NCBI RefSeq assembly: GCF_000403395.2
Contig: NZ_KE159674.1
Span: 236,702-300,701 of the forward strand
Direction: 5' to 3'
From: Anaerotruncus sp. G3(2012)
GTDB lineage: Bacteria; Bacillota; Clostridia; Oscillospirales; Ruminococcaceae
Length of the DNA: 64,000 bases
Positions 35,654 through 44,728 of this stretch are shown here, one piece after another. The translations under genes were made by a program, and so were the position numbers. The stretch's first letter is position 1. Every line of letters begins with the position of its first letter. A model generated the notes under the pieces. That model worked only from the letters and a program-made list of their open reading frames with translations, made no database searches and had not been told where the DNA came from.

Positions 35654-37000
35654 TTGGCAGAGATTGAACTGGGCGCACAGCAGATGCCCTATAATCTGGA
35701 GGCGGAACAGAGCGTACTTGGCGCAGTCCTGATTGACCCGGCCTGCTTCGGGGAGGTTATGGAAAACCTGCGCCCCGAGGCGTTTTACCGGCCCCAGCAC
35801 CAGCAAGTCTATGAAGTGATGATGAACATGTTCAACCAGAGCCGGACCATGGATTTCATCACCATCCTTGATGCGGTGAAAACCGAAGGGATTTTTGAGA
35901 CCGATGAAGACGCAAAAATCTACTTGACCAATCTGGCGCAGGTGGTGCCATCCTCCAACAATGTCGAGGCTTATAGCCGGATTGTGCGTGAAAAATTTTA
36001 TGTCCGGCGGCTGATCACCGCATCACGCGGGATTATTGAGATGGCGCAGGAGGGGCAGACCGAATCCGATCTGCTTTTAGATAGCGCGGAACAGCGGATT
36101 TTTGAGATTCGGCAGGGACGCAACACAAGTGCATTCAAGCATATTCGGACCGCAATTACCGAGACCTATGAGACGCTGCAGAGGCTTTCAGGAGAGGACC
36201 GCGATCGGTATAGGGGGCTTTCGACTGGTTATCCAGCGCTCGACAAGGTGATTACCGGCCTGAACCGCACCGATCTGATCCTCGTGGCGGCGCGTCCCGG
36301 CATGGGAAAGACTTCGTTCGCGCTCAACATCGCAGAGAATGTCTCAACCAAATCCCAAAAGACAGTTGCGATCTTTTCGCTTGAGATGAGCAGTGAGCAG
36401 CTTGCCCAGCGCCTACTCTCATCGCAGGCATTGGTGGAAGGCAAGTCGTTGCGTACAGGGGAGCTTTCGGGGGATGACTGGGTCCGGATCGCGATGGCGT
36501 CCCAGGTGCTTTCCAAAGCGAACATCTACCTAGACGATACCCCAGGCATCACGATCGGGGAGATGAAGGCCAAGCTGCGCCGGCTCAAGCAGGTTGATCT
36601 GGTCATCATCGACTATTTGCAGCTGATGTCCTCGGGACGTCGGATCGAAAACCGCGTACAGGAGGTTTCGGAGATCACCCGGAATCTCAAGATTATGGCA
36701 AAAGAGATGAATGTCCCGCTGATCACCCTTTCCCAGCTCTCGCGTGGACCCGAATCCCGCGCGGATCATAAGCCGATGCTTTCCGATCTGCGCGAATCCG
36801 GCTCGATCGAGCAGGATGCAGATATCGTCCTGCTGCTCTACCGTGAAGATTACTACGCCCGTGAGGAGGCGGAGGAGCGCAATATCGCCAACTGTGATGT
36901 TGCGAAAAACCGCCATGGCGAGGTCGGGGTGGTCAAGCTCGGCTGGGACAGCAGATACACAAGATTTACCAATTTGGAGTTATCACGACATGAACCGTAA
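35654..37000 (+). CDS. dnaB: Replicative DNA helicase DnaB/DnaC
   Basis: The hexameric replication fork helicase. The N-terminal domain begins MPYNLEAEQSVLGAVLIDP; the RecA-like domain has Walker A ARPGMGKTSFALN near residue 215, SLEMSSEQLAQRLLS, Walker B VIIDYLQLM and LSQLSRGPESR. At 448 residues there is no intein. The start is TTG, six bases after AAAGGAGG. The last 11 bases overlap tilS. Confidence 0.96.
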   Translation: MAEIELGAQQMPYNLEAEQSVLGAVLIDPACFGEVMENLRPEAFYRPQHQQVYEVMMNMFNQSRTMDFITILDAVKTEGIFETDEDAKIYLTNLAQVVPSSNNVEAYSRIVREKFYVRRLITASRGIIEMAQEGQTESDLLLDSAEQRIFEIRQGRNTSAFKHIRTAITETYETLQRLSGEDRDRYRGLSTGYPALDKVITGLNRTDLILVAARPGMGKTSFALNIAENVSTKSQKTVAIFSLEMSSEQLAQRLLSSQALVEGKSLRTGELSGDDWVRIAMASQVLSKANIYLDDTPGITIGEMKAKLRRLKQVDLVIIDYLQLMSSGRRIENRVQEVSEITRNLKIMAKEMNVPLITLSQLSRGPESRADHKPMLSDLRESGSIEQDADIVLLLYREDYYAREEAEERNIANCDVAKNRHGEVGVVKLGWDSRYTRFTNLELSRHEP

Positions 37001-38372
37001 GGCATTGGCCGCAATCATAGAATATGGAATGTTAAAGCAGGGTGACACGGTGATCGCCGCCGTTTCGGGCGGCGCAGATTCGGTCGCTCTGCTCGATTTT
37101 TTGTGCTCGCTTTCCGGCTGGAACCTCAAAATCCGCGCCTGCCATCTTAACCATTGCCTGCGCGGTGAGGAGAGCGACCGGGACGAGCAGTTTGTATGCA
37201 CTATGTGCCGCGAATATGGGGTTCCGCTTGATGTGAAGCGGGTACAGGTTGCCGAGGACGCGCGGTCGCAGGGTCTTTCCCTCGAGACAGCGGCGCGGGA
37301 AGCGCGGTATGCGTTTTTCGCGGAACTGGCGGAACAGTACAGCGGCAGGGTGGCGACCGCACACACCCTTTCGGACAACGCCGAAACGGTGCTGCTCAAC
37401 CTCGCACGCGGTACTGGGATCGCTGGGATTTGCGGTATCCCGCCGGTGCGGGACGGCTGGGTCATCCGCCCGTTGATCTCCTGTACCCGTACTGAAATTG
37501 AAGAATATTGTGCGGGGCATGGGCTTTGCTATGTCACCGACAGCACTAATCTTTCAAGCGACTACACCCGCAACCACATTCGCCGCAGTGTAATCCCCAG
37601 CCTTGACCGGGTCAACCCGGATCTGCTGGGGGCGATCGGGCGGATGTCTGCGCATCTTCGGCGGGATGCTGCCTATCTTGAGCGGCAGGCCGCGCTTGCC
37701 ACTCAGCAGATTTCTACAGGGGACGGGCTGGATGCAGAGCAGCTGCGTGCACTCGATCCGGCACTGCGCAGCAGGGTGATCGCCGGTCTGCTCGAACAGT
37801 GCGGCGCGGAACGGTCGTCCGACCGGATCGCCTTGGTGGATGGGATGCTCGATCCCAGCAGCCGCAGATATGTGCTCCAGGTCGGGAGTGACCGTTACAT
37901 AGCCCTGCGCAATGGGGTTTTGCGTGCGGAACGGCGGGAACGTCGTAAATCCGAGCCGCTTGTTCCTCATGCGCTCCCCAAAAACCGACTGGATGGAGAG
38001 TGTTTTGCACTTGGGCAGGGAAAATCCATCACATTTTCAATACTAAACTGTGAAGATTATGAAATTTTTGAGAATAATAGCGATTCAGGCTTAAAAAACG
38101 CGGTCGATTATGATAAAATAAGCAATGATATTTTTGTGCGTTCCAGACAGTCGGGAGACCGGCTCCATCAGGCGGGGCGCGGCTGCGGCAAGTCGCTGAA
38201 AAAGCTCTATTCCGAGCTGGGCCTGTCCGGGCGCGACCGGCTCTGCGTTATCGCGGACGATGAGGGGGTCGTGTTCGCACAGGGCGCGGGCGTGGATGAG
38301 CGTGTCAAAATAGACAGGAGGACCAGGAGAGTTCTGGCTTTTCTAATTTTGGAGCAAGAGACGGAGGAATAA
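36990..38372 (+). CDS. tilS: tRNA(Ile)-lysidine synthetase
   Basis: TilS attaches lysine to C34 of the minor tRNA-Ile so that it reads AUA. The 460-residue protein has the PP-loop SGGADSVALL near residues 28-37, then ACHLNHCLRGEESDRDE and AHTLSDNAETVL. The C-terminal substrate-binding domain includes FVRSRQSGDRLHQAGRG. The ATG at 36990 is within the dnaB end, with TTGGAGT upstream. The tilS-hpt-ftsH order is conserved across Firmicutes. AUA decoding matters for the odd SDR start near 43883. Confidence 0.94.
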   Translation: MNRKALAAIIEYGMLKQGDTVIAAVSGGADSVALLDFLCSLSGWNLKIRACHLNHCLRGEESDRDEQFVCTMCREYGVPLDVKRVQVAEDARSQGLSLETAAREARYAFFAELAEQYSGRVATAHTLSDNAETVLLNLARGTGIAGICGIPPVRDGWVIRPLISCTRTEIEEYCAGHGLCYVTDSTNLSSDYTRNHIRRSVIPSLDRVNPDLLGAIGRMSAHLRRDAAYLERQAALATQQISTGDGLDAEQLRALDPALRSRVIAGLLEQCGAERSSDRIALVDGMLDPSSRRYVLQVGSDRYIALRNGVLRAERRERRKSEPLVPHALPKNRLDGECFALGQGKSITFSILNCEDYEIFENNSDSGLKNAVDYDKISNDIFVRSRQSGDRLHQAGRGCGKSLKKLYSELGLSGRDRLCVIADDEGVVFAQGAGVDERVKIDRRTRRVLAFLILEQETEE

Positions 38373-38376
38373 GGAT

Positions 38377-38934
38377 ATGGCAATCGCAACGGCAATGGAG
38401 CAGGATATAAAGCGGGTGCTTGTCAGCGAGGAACAGATTCGGGAAAAGGTCGCTGAACTGGGTGCAAAAATTTCGGCTGACTACGGGGACAAAAAGCTGC
38501 TGGTGCTCGGTGTGCTCAAGGGTTCGTTTGTCTTTATGGCTGATCTGGTGCGCCAGATCAGCGTCCCCTGTGAGATGGAATTTATGGCGGTTTCCAGCTA
38601 CCATGCCGGCGTAAAAACTTCCGGGGTGGTTAAGATAATCAAGGATATTGACATCAATCCGCAGGACTACCATATCCTGATTGTGGAGGACATCCTCGAC
38701 AGCGGACTCACCCTCAGCTATTTGAAGACGATGCTGCTTCAACGCGGCGCAACCGACATCCGGATCGCGACCCTGCTTGACAAACCTTCCCGCCGTAAAG
38801 CAAACATCAGGGCGGATTATTGTGGGTTCGAGGTACCGGATGCGTTTGTGGTCGGTTACGGGCTGGACTATGCCGAGCAATACCGCAGCCTGCCTTATGT
38901 CGGCGAGCTGAAGCCCGAAGTCTATGAAAAATAA
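38377..38934 (+). CDS. hpt: Hypoxanthine phosphoribosyltransferase
   Basis: Salvages hypoxanthine and guanine to IMP and GMP. The 185-residue protein has VLGVLKGSFVFMADL, the flexible-loop SSYHAG, the PRPP motif VEDILDSGLTL near residue 108 and PDAFVVGYGLDY. It begins four bases after tilS, with ACGGAGGAA upstream, and precedes ftsH. Confidence 0.96.
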   Translation: MAIATAMEQDIKRVLVSEEQIREKVAELGAKISADYGDKKLLVLGVLKGSFVFMADLVRQISVPCEMEFMAVSSYHAGVKTSGVVKIIKDIDINPQDYHILIVEDILDSGLTLSYLKTMLLQRGATDIRIATLLDKPSRRKANIRADYCGFEVPDAFVVGYGLDYAEQYRSLPYVGELKPEVYEK

Positions 38935-38972
38935 GCGCGCTCTGATCGCAGCTTGACAGGAGTGAAACAGAT

Positions 38973-41069
38973 TTGAACAAAAGAACAAAGGGCATCGGCA
39001 TTTATATTTCGGTCTTTCTCTTGCTGATGCTGATGGCGATGGTGCTCTTCTCATCGATGCAGCAGCCCGCCAGCACCGTGAACTATTCGGAGGTGGTTGG
39101 TTATTTTGAGCGGCAGGAGGTCAAAGCGTTCGAGCTGGATCTCGGTACTGGTATGCTCAAAGTTAAATTCACCGGCGAAGAAGGCAAGGAAAAAACGCTG
39201 GAATATAAGGTGCCAAATACCGCCCTTTTCCTGAACGATGTCTATTACGACAAGTACGACGGAGCGCCGTCCTATGTCAGGAGCTACAATGAGGCGCACC
39301 CGGATGCGCCCATGGATTTTGACATCATCCGTCCGCGTGAGACACCGTGGTGGGTCAATCTGCTCCCTTCGCTGTTGCTGCTTGGTGCGCTGATCTTCTT
39401 CTATGTGATGATGATGCGGCAGGCACGCGGTGGCGGCGCAGGCGGTATGATGAGTTTTGGCAAGGCCAAGCCCCGTACCCCTGAGGACGGCCCGAAAGTC
39501 ACTTTCTCGGATGTCGCGGGTGCGGACGAGGAAAAGGAGGAGCTGGTCGAGATCGTCGAGTTCCTGAAGGCCCCTTCCAAGTTCAATGCGCTCGGTGCGC
39601 GGATTCCCAAGGGTGTCCTGCTGATGGGGCCTCCGGGAACCGGTAAAACCCTGCTTGCCAAGGCGGTCGCAGGGGAAGCGGGGGTTCCATTCTTCTCGAT
39701 CTCCGGTTCCGACTTTGTGGAGATGTTTGTCGGTGTCGGTGCGTCCCGTGTGCGCGACCTGTTTGAGCAGGCGAAAAAACATGCCCCATCGATCATCTTC
39801 ATCGACGAGATCGACGCGGTGGGACGCCAGCGCGGCGCGGGTCTCGGCGGTGGACACGACGAGCGGGAACAGACCCTTAACCAGATGCTGGTTGAGATGG
39901 ACGGCTTTGGTACCAATGCAGGTGTTATCATCATCGCCGCGACCAACCGAAGGGACATTCTGGACCCGGCACTTCTGCGCCCCGGGCGGTTTGACCGTCA
40001 GATTGCGGTTGGCTATCCGGATATCAAAGGCCGCGAGGCGATTCTGCGGGTTCACACCAAAAATAAGCCGATCGCACCGGATGTTAACCTGCGGGTGATC
40101 GCGTCCTCGACTGTTGGGTTTACTGGCGCAGACCTCGAGAACCTCACCAATGAAGCGGCCCTGCTTGCGGCGAAGAAGGATCGAAAAGCGATCACAATGG
40201 CTGAGATCGAGGAAGCGACGATTAAGGTCATCGCTGGACCGGAGAAACGGTCGCATGTGGTCACAGAAAAAGACAAAAAGCTCACCTCTTACCACGAAGC
40301 GGGACACGCAATCTGCACCTATTATCTGCCGACACAGGATCCGGTGCATCAGATTTCGATTGTACCGCGTGGGATGGCGGGCGGTTATACCCTTTCTCTG
40401 CCGGGAGAGGACAAATCCTATGTCACCAAGCGGGAGATGGCGGAAAATATTGTCACTCTGCTGGGCGGACGGATGGCGGAGGAGCTGGTGCTCGAGGACA
40501 TCTCGACTGGTGCTTCCAATGATATCGAGCGTGCTACCAAGGTGGCGCACAATATGGTCATGCGTTATGGTTTTTCGGAGAAGCTTGGACCGATTGTCTA
40601 TGGGCACGACAGCAACGAGGTATTCCTTGGACGTGACTTCAGCAGCACTCCCAGTTATTCCGAGAATGTTGCCGCAGAAATTGATGCGGAGGTGCGTGGG
40701 ATCATTGACACTGCCCGTGAGCGCGCCCGGGATATCCTGACCGAGCACATGGATCAGCTGCATAAGGTTGCGCAGTTCCTCTTTGAGAATGAGAAGATGG
40801 CAGCAAACGAGTTTGAAGCAATGATGACTGGGCAGCCGATGCCTGAAAAACCGGACTATTCGATCTATAGCAGCCATGCGGCGCACGATCCAAATCAGGT
40901 GACTGCACAGACCGAGCCGGTTTCGGAGCAGCCAGCAGATTCTGCAGCATCGGAACAGCCGCCGGCAGCAGACGGGAACCAGACAGTTTCCGCAGCAGAA
41001 GAACCAGCGCATCAGGCTGAATCGGAGCTGGAGTCCCAGAACGAGAACCAAACAGACAGTGAGAGATGA
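38973..41069 (+). CDS. ftsH: ATP-dependent zinc metalloprotease FtsH
   Basis: Membrane-anchored AAA protease. Two membrane helices (residues about 9-28 and 128-148) flank an extracytoplasmic domain. The AAA module has Walker [14 protein letters not shown], Walker [12 protein letters not shown] and the SRH region [20 protein letters not shown]. The protease site is HEAGH with the third zinc ligand in the [11 protein letters not shown] region. A low-complexity acidic tail rich in E, Q, S, A and P makes up about the last 70 residues. The start is TTG after CAGGAG. Length 698. Confidence 0.96.
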   Translation: MNKRTKGIGIYISVFLLLMLMAMVLFSSMQQPASTVNYSEVVGYFERQEVKAFELDLGTGMLKVKFTGEEGKEKTLEYKVPNTALFLNDVYYDKYDGAPSYVRSYNEAHPDAPMDFDIIRPRETPWWVNLLPSLLLLGALIFFYVMMMRQARGGGAGGMMSFGKAKPRTPEDGPKVTFSDVAGADEEKEELVEIVEFLKAPSKFNALGARIPKGVLLMGPPGTGKTLLAKAVAGEAGVPFFSISGSDFVEMFVGVGASRVRDLFEQAKKHAPSIIFIDEIDAVGRQRGAGLGGGHDEREQTLNQMLVEMDGFGTNAGVIIIAATNRRDILDPALLRPGRFDRQIAVGYPDIKGREAILRVHTKNKPIAPDVNLRVIASSTVGFTGADLENLTNEAALLAAKKDRKAITMAEIEEATIKVIAGPEKRSHVVTEKDKKLTSYHEAGHAICTYYLPTQDPVHQISIVPRGMAGGYTLSLPGEDKSYVTKREMAENIVTLLGGRMAEELVLEDISTGASNDIERATKVAHNMVMRYGFSEKLGPIVYGHDSNEVFLGRDFSSTPSYSENVAAEIDAEVRGIIDTARERARDILTEHMDQLHKVAQFLFENEKMAANEFEAMMTGQPMPEKPDYSIYSSHAAHDPNQVTAQTEPVSEQPADSAASEQPPAADGNQTVSAAEEPAHQAESELESQNENQTDSER

Positions 41070-41091
41070 AGCCATAAGAGGTGACCGAACA

Positions 41092-42033
41092 ATGATGTTT
41101 GATAAAATCATAACCCTGTCGCTCAACCCGGCGGCGGATGTTACCTGCTATGTAGATAATTTTGAAGCCGGTAGCGAACATGTGGTACAATCGGAGCTTT
41201 ATGACGCGGCAGGAAAGGCGGTCGATGTATCACGTGTACTCCAGAGTTACGAGATTGCGAATACTGCGCTGATTGTTGCAGGGCAGGATAATAGTCGGCG
41301 ATATTTTGCGCGGCTCAAGGATGAGAATGTCACTACGCGGGTGATCTACGCCGAAGGGCGTATCCGTGAGAATATCAGCATCATCACACCGGATGGACAG
41401 CAAACCCGTCTGGTACGGAAAAGCCCGAAAATCAGTTTTCGCACCATCAACGAACTGGAGGGGGTGCTCTCCGAAGAGATCAAACCTGCAACGCTCGTGG
41501 TAGTGGCGGGGGTGATGCCGGACGGCATCACGGACGAAATCCTCTGTGAGATCTGTGCGTTCATCAAGGAGGCGGGCGGGATTATCGCGCTTGATACCCG
41601 CTCTGCAACGCTTGAGATTATCCAGAGAGTACGTCCCTGGGTAGTAAAGCCGAATTATGAAGAACTTTGTGCGCTCGTTGGCAGGGAACTGCATACACTT
41701 GAAGAGATGAAAGAGGCTGTACACGAGCTGGCGCAGGCGGGAGCTTCCCATGTTCTCGCCAGTTTAGGCGCAGAGGGAATGATCTATACAGACGGGGAAC
41801 ATATCTATAAGGCAGATGTCCCCGAACTTTCAGAGATCAAGTCGACGATTGGCGCCGGGGATGCTGCACTGGCGGGCTTCATCATTGCCAATGATTACAA
41901 ATATGATGTCAAGCGGTCGGTGCAGTTTGCGGCGGCGTTTGGAACAGCTTCCTGTCTGATCGAAGGGACCAATCCGCCCCGCAGAATTTCGGTTGCAATG
42001 ATTAACAATCAGGTCTCGGTCTATGAAATTTAG
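41092..42033 (+). CDS. PfkB-family sugar kinase (1-phosphofructokinase/tagatose-6-P kinase type)
   Basis: A 313-residue ribokinase-fold kinase. The N-terminal LSLNPAADVTCYV matches the LacC/FruK branch (TLNPAxDxT), SLGAEGM and the catalytic TIGAGDAALAGF, with the base aspartate, are near the C-terminus. Residues AGKAVDVSRVL match the GGKGxNVxxxL substrate loop, but the first glycine is replaced by alanine and KGxN by KAVD. No PTS genes are near, so a fructose role is not supported by context. It may phosphorylate a different sugar phosphate. It lies 22 bases after ftsH. Confidence 0.85.
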   Translation: MMFDKIITLSLNPAADVTCYVDNFEAGSEHVVQSELYDAAGKAVDVSRVLQSYEIANTALIVAGQDNSRRYFARLKDENVTTRVIYAEGRIRENISIITPDGQQTRLVRKSPKISFRTINELEGVLSEEIKPATLVVVAGVMPDGITDEILCEICAFIKEAGGIIALDTRSATLEIIQRVRPWVVKPNYEELCALVGRELHTLEEMKEAVHELAQAGASHVLASLGAEGMIYTDGEHIYKADVPELSEIKSTIGAGDAALAGFIIANDYKYDVKRSVQFAAAFGTASCLIEGTNPPRRISVAMINNQVSVYEI

Positions 42034-42043
42034 AGGTTGTTCG

Positions 42044-42571
42044 ATGAAAAAGTTATTGGTAGTTGTGGATTTTCAAAATGATTTTGTTGACGGAAGCCTC
42101 GGTTTTTCTGGGGCAGAACAGCTCGAACAACCGATCTGCCAGAAGATTTTCCAATATCGAGCGGAGGGTGCACAGGTTGCATTCACCTTTGATACGCATG
42201 GGGCAGATTATCTGGATACGCAGGAGGGAAGATTGCTGCCGATCCCGCATTGTACAAAAAGTACACAAGGTTGGGACCTTTATGGAAAAGTCGCCGGATT
42301 GCGGGAAGCAGATGATCCCTGCTTCGAGAAGTCTGCCTTTGGATCTCCAGAATTGGCACACTATGTGGCAAAAAACGGGTTTGAGCGGGTCGAGCTGTGT
42401 GGGCTGGTTTCCAATATCTGTGTCATTTCAAATGCAGTATTGATCAAAGCTTCCCTTCCAGAGGCGGAAGTCGTTGTGGATGCGGCGTGCACCTCTTGCG
42501 CTGACCCAGAGATGAACCGGAAGGCACTGGATGTGATGGAGGGGCTTCAAATCCGGGTAATTGGCCGCTGA
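42044..42571 (+). CDS. Cysteine hydrolase (isochorismatase/nicotinamidase family)
   Basis: A 175-residue protein. The catalytic triad is visible as aspartate in VVDFQNDFVDGSL, lysine in CTKSTQGWDL and cysteine in GLVSNICVISNAVL. The cis-peptide VSNIC replaces VATDYC of classical nicotinamidases, so the substrate is open: nicotinamide, carbamoyl compounds or another amide. The ATG at 42044 follows AGAGGTTG and is ten bases after the PfkB stop, suggesting co-transcription. Confidence 0.85.
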   Translation: MKKLLVVVDFQNDFVDGSLGFSGAEQLEQPICQKIFQYRAEGAQVAFTFDTHGADYLDTQEGRLLPIPHCTKSTQGWDLYGKVAGLREADDPCFEKSAFGSPELAHYVAKNGFERVELCGLVSNICVISNAVLIKASLPEAEVVVDAACTSCADPEMNRKALDVMEGLQIRVIGR

Positions 42572-42822
42572 CCTTTCAGAAAAGTCGGAGGTATTGGCAT
42601 CTTTTTTGGCTGAGAAGGCGGAACTGTTGGAATTACCTGTTATTTGGGGCTGGACGCGCGGCCCATTTGGGGGTATACTATAGATAGCGGCGACTACTTG
42701 GGAGCGTATGGGACAGAAACAATCAGCCGTTATAGTCGATGCACGTGAAGGCAGATTGCTGTCTTGGTGAAATTTGACTATAAAATCAACTCCCGATAAG
42801 GGGTATAGAAAGGATTGATCGT

Positions 42823-43536
42823 ATGGAGTATCGCACTGACCCCGCTGATCTGAGCGCATTGGAGCTGGAAAAGAATCGAAGCCCGCTTTATAAACATGTG
42901 GCGAAGACCTATGCATGGATGTTCCTCGGGTTGGCCCTCACCTTTACAACAGCTTACGCATTGATCGCGACCGGCCTTGTCTGGTTTGTGTTTATGACTT
43001 GGTGGCTGCCGCTTGCTCTGTTAATCGGGGAACTGGTTCTTGTGGGTTTTCTCACAAGCCGGATCGCACAATATTCAGTCGGAAAGGTCAAGGCAATTTT
43101 TATTGGTTACTCCCTTCTTAGTGCGGTGACCTTCTCGGCAGTCTTATTGATGTACCAGGCACAGAGCGTAATTCTTGCGTTTGGTGTCGCAGCAGTTTTC
43201 TTCGGCACAATGGCAGCGTTTGGGCTGGTTACAAAACGGGATGTTTCCGGCTTCCGCTGGGTCATTCTGGCCGGCTTAATTGCGTTGCTTGTGATGCAGC
43301 TTGTAGCGACGATTTTCCATTTGCAGGGTTTGGATACTGTGCTTTGCTTTGTTGGTCTGGCGCTCTTCATGGGTATTACTACCTATGACGCAAAACGTAC
43401 CAAAGATTATTACTATCTGTTTGAGGGCAATGCGCAGATGCTTGACAAGATGGCGATTTATTCCGCCCTTGCCCTTTATCTCGATTTTATGAACATCTTT
43501 CTTTACCTGCTCCGGTTGTTCGGAAAACGCAAGTAA
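42823..43536 (+). CDS. Bax inhibitor-1/YccA family membrane protein
   Basis: A 237-residue protein with seven hydrophobic helices, typical of the BI-1 (UPF0005) family of calcium-leak-type channels. The N-terminal RSPLYKHVAKTYAWMFLGLALT and the C-terminal DAKRTKDYYY, LDFMNIFLYLLRLFG patterns are characteristic. Bacterial members are poorly understood; some interact with FtsH, which is encoded 1.7 kb upstream. A weak promoter-like TATACT is at 42674. The 251 bases before the gene hold nothing else I recognise. A strong terminator follows. Confidence 0.9.
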   Translation: MEYRTDPADLSALELEKNRSPLYKHVAKTYAWMFLGLALTFTTAYALIATGLVWFVFMTWWLPLALLIGELVLVGFLTSRIAQYSVGKVKAIFIGYSLLSAVTFSAVLLMYQAQSVILAFGVAAVFFGTMAAFGLVTKRDVSGFRWVILAGLIALLVMQLVATIFHLQGLDTVLCFVGLALFMGITTYDAKRTKDYYYLFEGNAQMLDKMAIYSALALYLDFMNIFLYLLRLFGKRK

Positions 43537-43540
43537 GTAT

Positions 43541-43571
43541 AAAATCCTGTCCCATATGGGGCAGGATTTTT
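43541..43571 (+). terminator. Terminator after the BI-1 gene
   Basis: AAAATCCTGTCCC (43541-43553) pairs with GGGGCAGGATTTT (43558-43570) around ATAT, followed by T. Strong, classical intrinsic terminator. Confidence 0.92.
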
Positions 43572-43595
43572 GGTAAATCATTTTTATTGCATATC

Positions 43596-43641
43596 AAAAA
43601 ACAGATTCTAACCATTAGATATGGGTGGAATCTGTTTTTTT
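43596..43641. terminator. Second hairpin with A/T tracts
   Basis: AAAAAACAGATTC (43596-43608) pairs with GAATCTGTTTTTT (43628-43640). The 19-base loop has its own short CCAT/ATGG stem. It could be a backup terminator for the BI-1 transcript and works on both strands. Confidence 0.65.
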
Positions 43642-43745
43642 GATATAAATTTGAAATCTTATTGAAAAAATAAATGAAAATAAATCGTCGAAATAGCTAA
43701 AATAAAATATTTAATATTAGAAAAATAGTAAAAAATAAAAAAACA

Positions 43746-43775
43746 TTGACTTTTAGGGTGAATAGAGTGTATATT
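43746..43775 (+). promoter_or_regulatory. Promoter of the SDR-TRAP operon
   Basis: TTGACT at 43746-43751 and TATATT at 43770-43775, spacer 18. It lies directly before the first SDR gene of the TRAP locus. Confidence 0.7.
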
Positions 43776-43779
43776 GGTT

Positions 43780-43833
43780 TTGTGGTCTGATGGATTGATG
43801 ATTAATCAACTCAAACAAACCACATAAAAGAAG
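43780..43833 (+). promoter_or_regulatory. Operator-like palindromes downstream of the SDR-TRAP promoter
   Basis: An outer TGTGGT...ACCACA pair (about 43780 and 43820-43825) encloses TTGAT-GATTA-ATCAA near 43795-43809. The position, from just after the predicted start site, suits a repressor. No regulator gene is linked; a GntR- or LacI-type protein elsewhere is possible but not shown. Confidence 0.4.
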
Positions 43834-43882
43834 GGCAACGATACAATGGACGAAGAGGAAGGAAGAAAGGAAGGGATGAAAA

Positions 43883-44629
43883 ATAAGACTGGAAGGTAAA
43901 AAAGCGGTTATCACTGGAAGTGCCAGCGGATTTGGCAAGGAAACAGCGCTTCTTTTTGCGCGGGAAGGGGCAGAAATTTCACTTTTGGACATCAATGCCG
44001 AGTCAGCACAAAAGGTGGCCACAGAGATCGCAAAGATTGGAGGTCGGGCACATGTGATGCAGGTGGATGTTTCAGAGGAAGAGAGTGTAAAATCGGCATT
44101 CTCTCAAGCTCTGGAACAGATGCATACAGTGGATATTCTGATTAACTGCGCAGGATACGGAAGAAGTTCGCGGATTCAGGACTTGACATTGGAACAGTGG
44201 CGGCGTCTGATTGATGTGAATATGACTGGAACTTTTTTATGCTGCCGCGAGATCATTCCTCACATGGTTGAAAGACAATGCGGAAAGATCGTCAATCTTG
44301 CATCAATCTGCGCCCAGACCGGTCGGATGGTCGCCGTCGATTATGCAGGATCAAAAAGCGGAGTTGTAGGCATAACAAGAGCGCTGGCCCTTCAGGTAGC
44401 GGCAGACGGCATCAATGTCAATGCGATTGCGCCAGGCCCTGTTGTGACTCCTCTTTTTGAGAAAAACTACACAACAGAGCAGATGAACAGTCTTCTCAGC
44501 ACGATCCCGTTCAAACGCAAGGGAACCCCAACCGATATTGCGAATCTCCTGCTTTTTCTCTCCAGCGATGAGAGCGGATGGATCACAGGAGAAGTCATCG
44601 CGATCAATGGCGGTGCATTCATCGGCTGA
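43883..44629 (+). CDS. Short-chain dehydrogenase/reductase with non-standard start
   Basis: An NAD(P)-dependent SDR of about 248 residues. The cofactor loop ITGSASGFGKETA, DVSEEESV, the INCAG strand, and the catalytic Ser-Tyr-Lys (LASICAQ, YAGSK) are intact, and the protein ends WITGEVIAINGGAFIG. The frame is open back to a stop at 43877 but has no ATG, GTG or TTG before 43985, which would remove the cofactor loop. ATA at 43883 lies seven bases after GGAAGGG and gives the usual RLEGKKAVITG beginning. Otherwise one base is extra relative to the ATG at 43876. First gene of the TRAP locus. Substrate unknown. Confidence 0.8.
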   Translation: MRLEGKKAVITGSASGFGKETALLFAREGAEISLLDINAESAQKVATEIAKIGGRAHVMQVDVSEEESVKSAFSQALEQMHTVDILINCAGYGRSSRIQDLTLEQWRRLIDVNMTGTFLCCREIIPHMVERQCGKIVNLASICAQTGRMVAVDYAGSKSGVVGITRALALQVAADGINVNAIAPGPVVTPLFEKNYTTEQMNSLLSTIPFKRKGTPTDIANLLLFLSSDESGWITGEVIAINGGAFIG

Positions 44630-44655
44630 TCCGGTTAAACAGGGGCGGAAACAGC

Positions 44656-44682
44656 CTCGGAATCTGAAATCCTGATTCCGAG
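44656..44682 (+). other. Stem-loop before dctP
   Basis: CTCGGAATC (44656-44664) pairs with GATTCCGAG (44674-44682), loop of nine, no T run. It sits between the SDR and the substrate-binding protein gene and could mark an RNA processing or stability point. Confidence 0.6.
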
Positions 44683-44728
44683 ACGGGAGTAGATTTCCAT
44701 AGAAATGATACGAATTGGAGGAATTACA

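Larger units (their letters stand above)
43537..43882. other. Intergenic control region before the TRAP locus
   Basis: AT-rich spacer of about 345 bases. It contains the BI-1 terminator (43541-43571), a second hairpin AAAAAACAGATTC/GAATCTGTTTTTT (43596-43640), the TRAP-locus promoter (43746-43775) and palindromic sequence just after it. A 17-codon frame at 43847-43900 (ATGGACGAAGAGG onward) overlaps the first SDR start but looks like ribosome-site sequence. Confidence 0.6.

Noticed and set aside
35654-37000. Intein or insertion in dnaB
   Set aside because: Length and motif spacing are those of an uninterrupted helicase.
39051-41126. 691-residue open frame on the minus strand across ftsH
   Set aside because: It is a mirror of a highly biased coding sequence. 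It has no domain pattern or ribosome site, and ftsH on the other strand is unmistakable.
42651-42679. TGGACG/TATACT as a firm promoter for the BI-1 gene
   Set aside because: The -35 matches only four of six positions and the gene starts 150 bases later; left as a weak mention.
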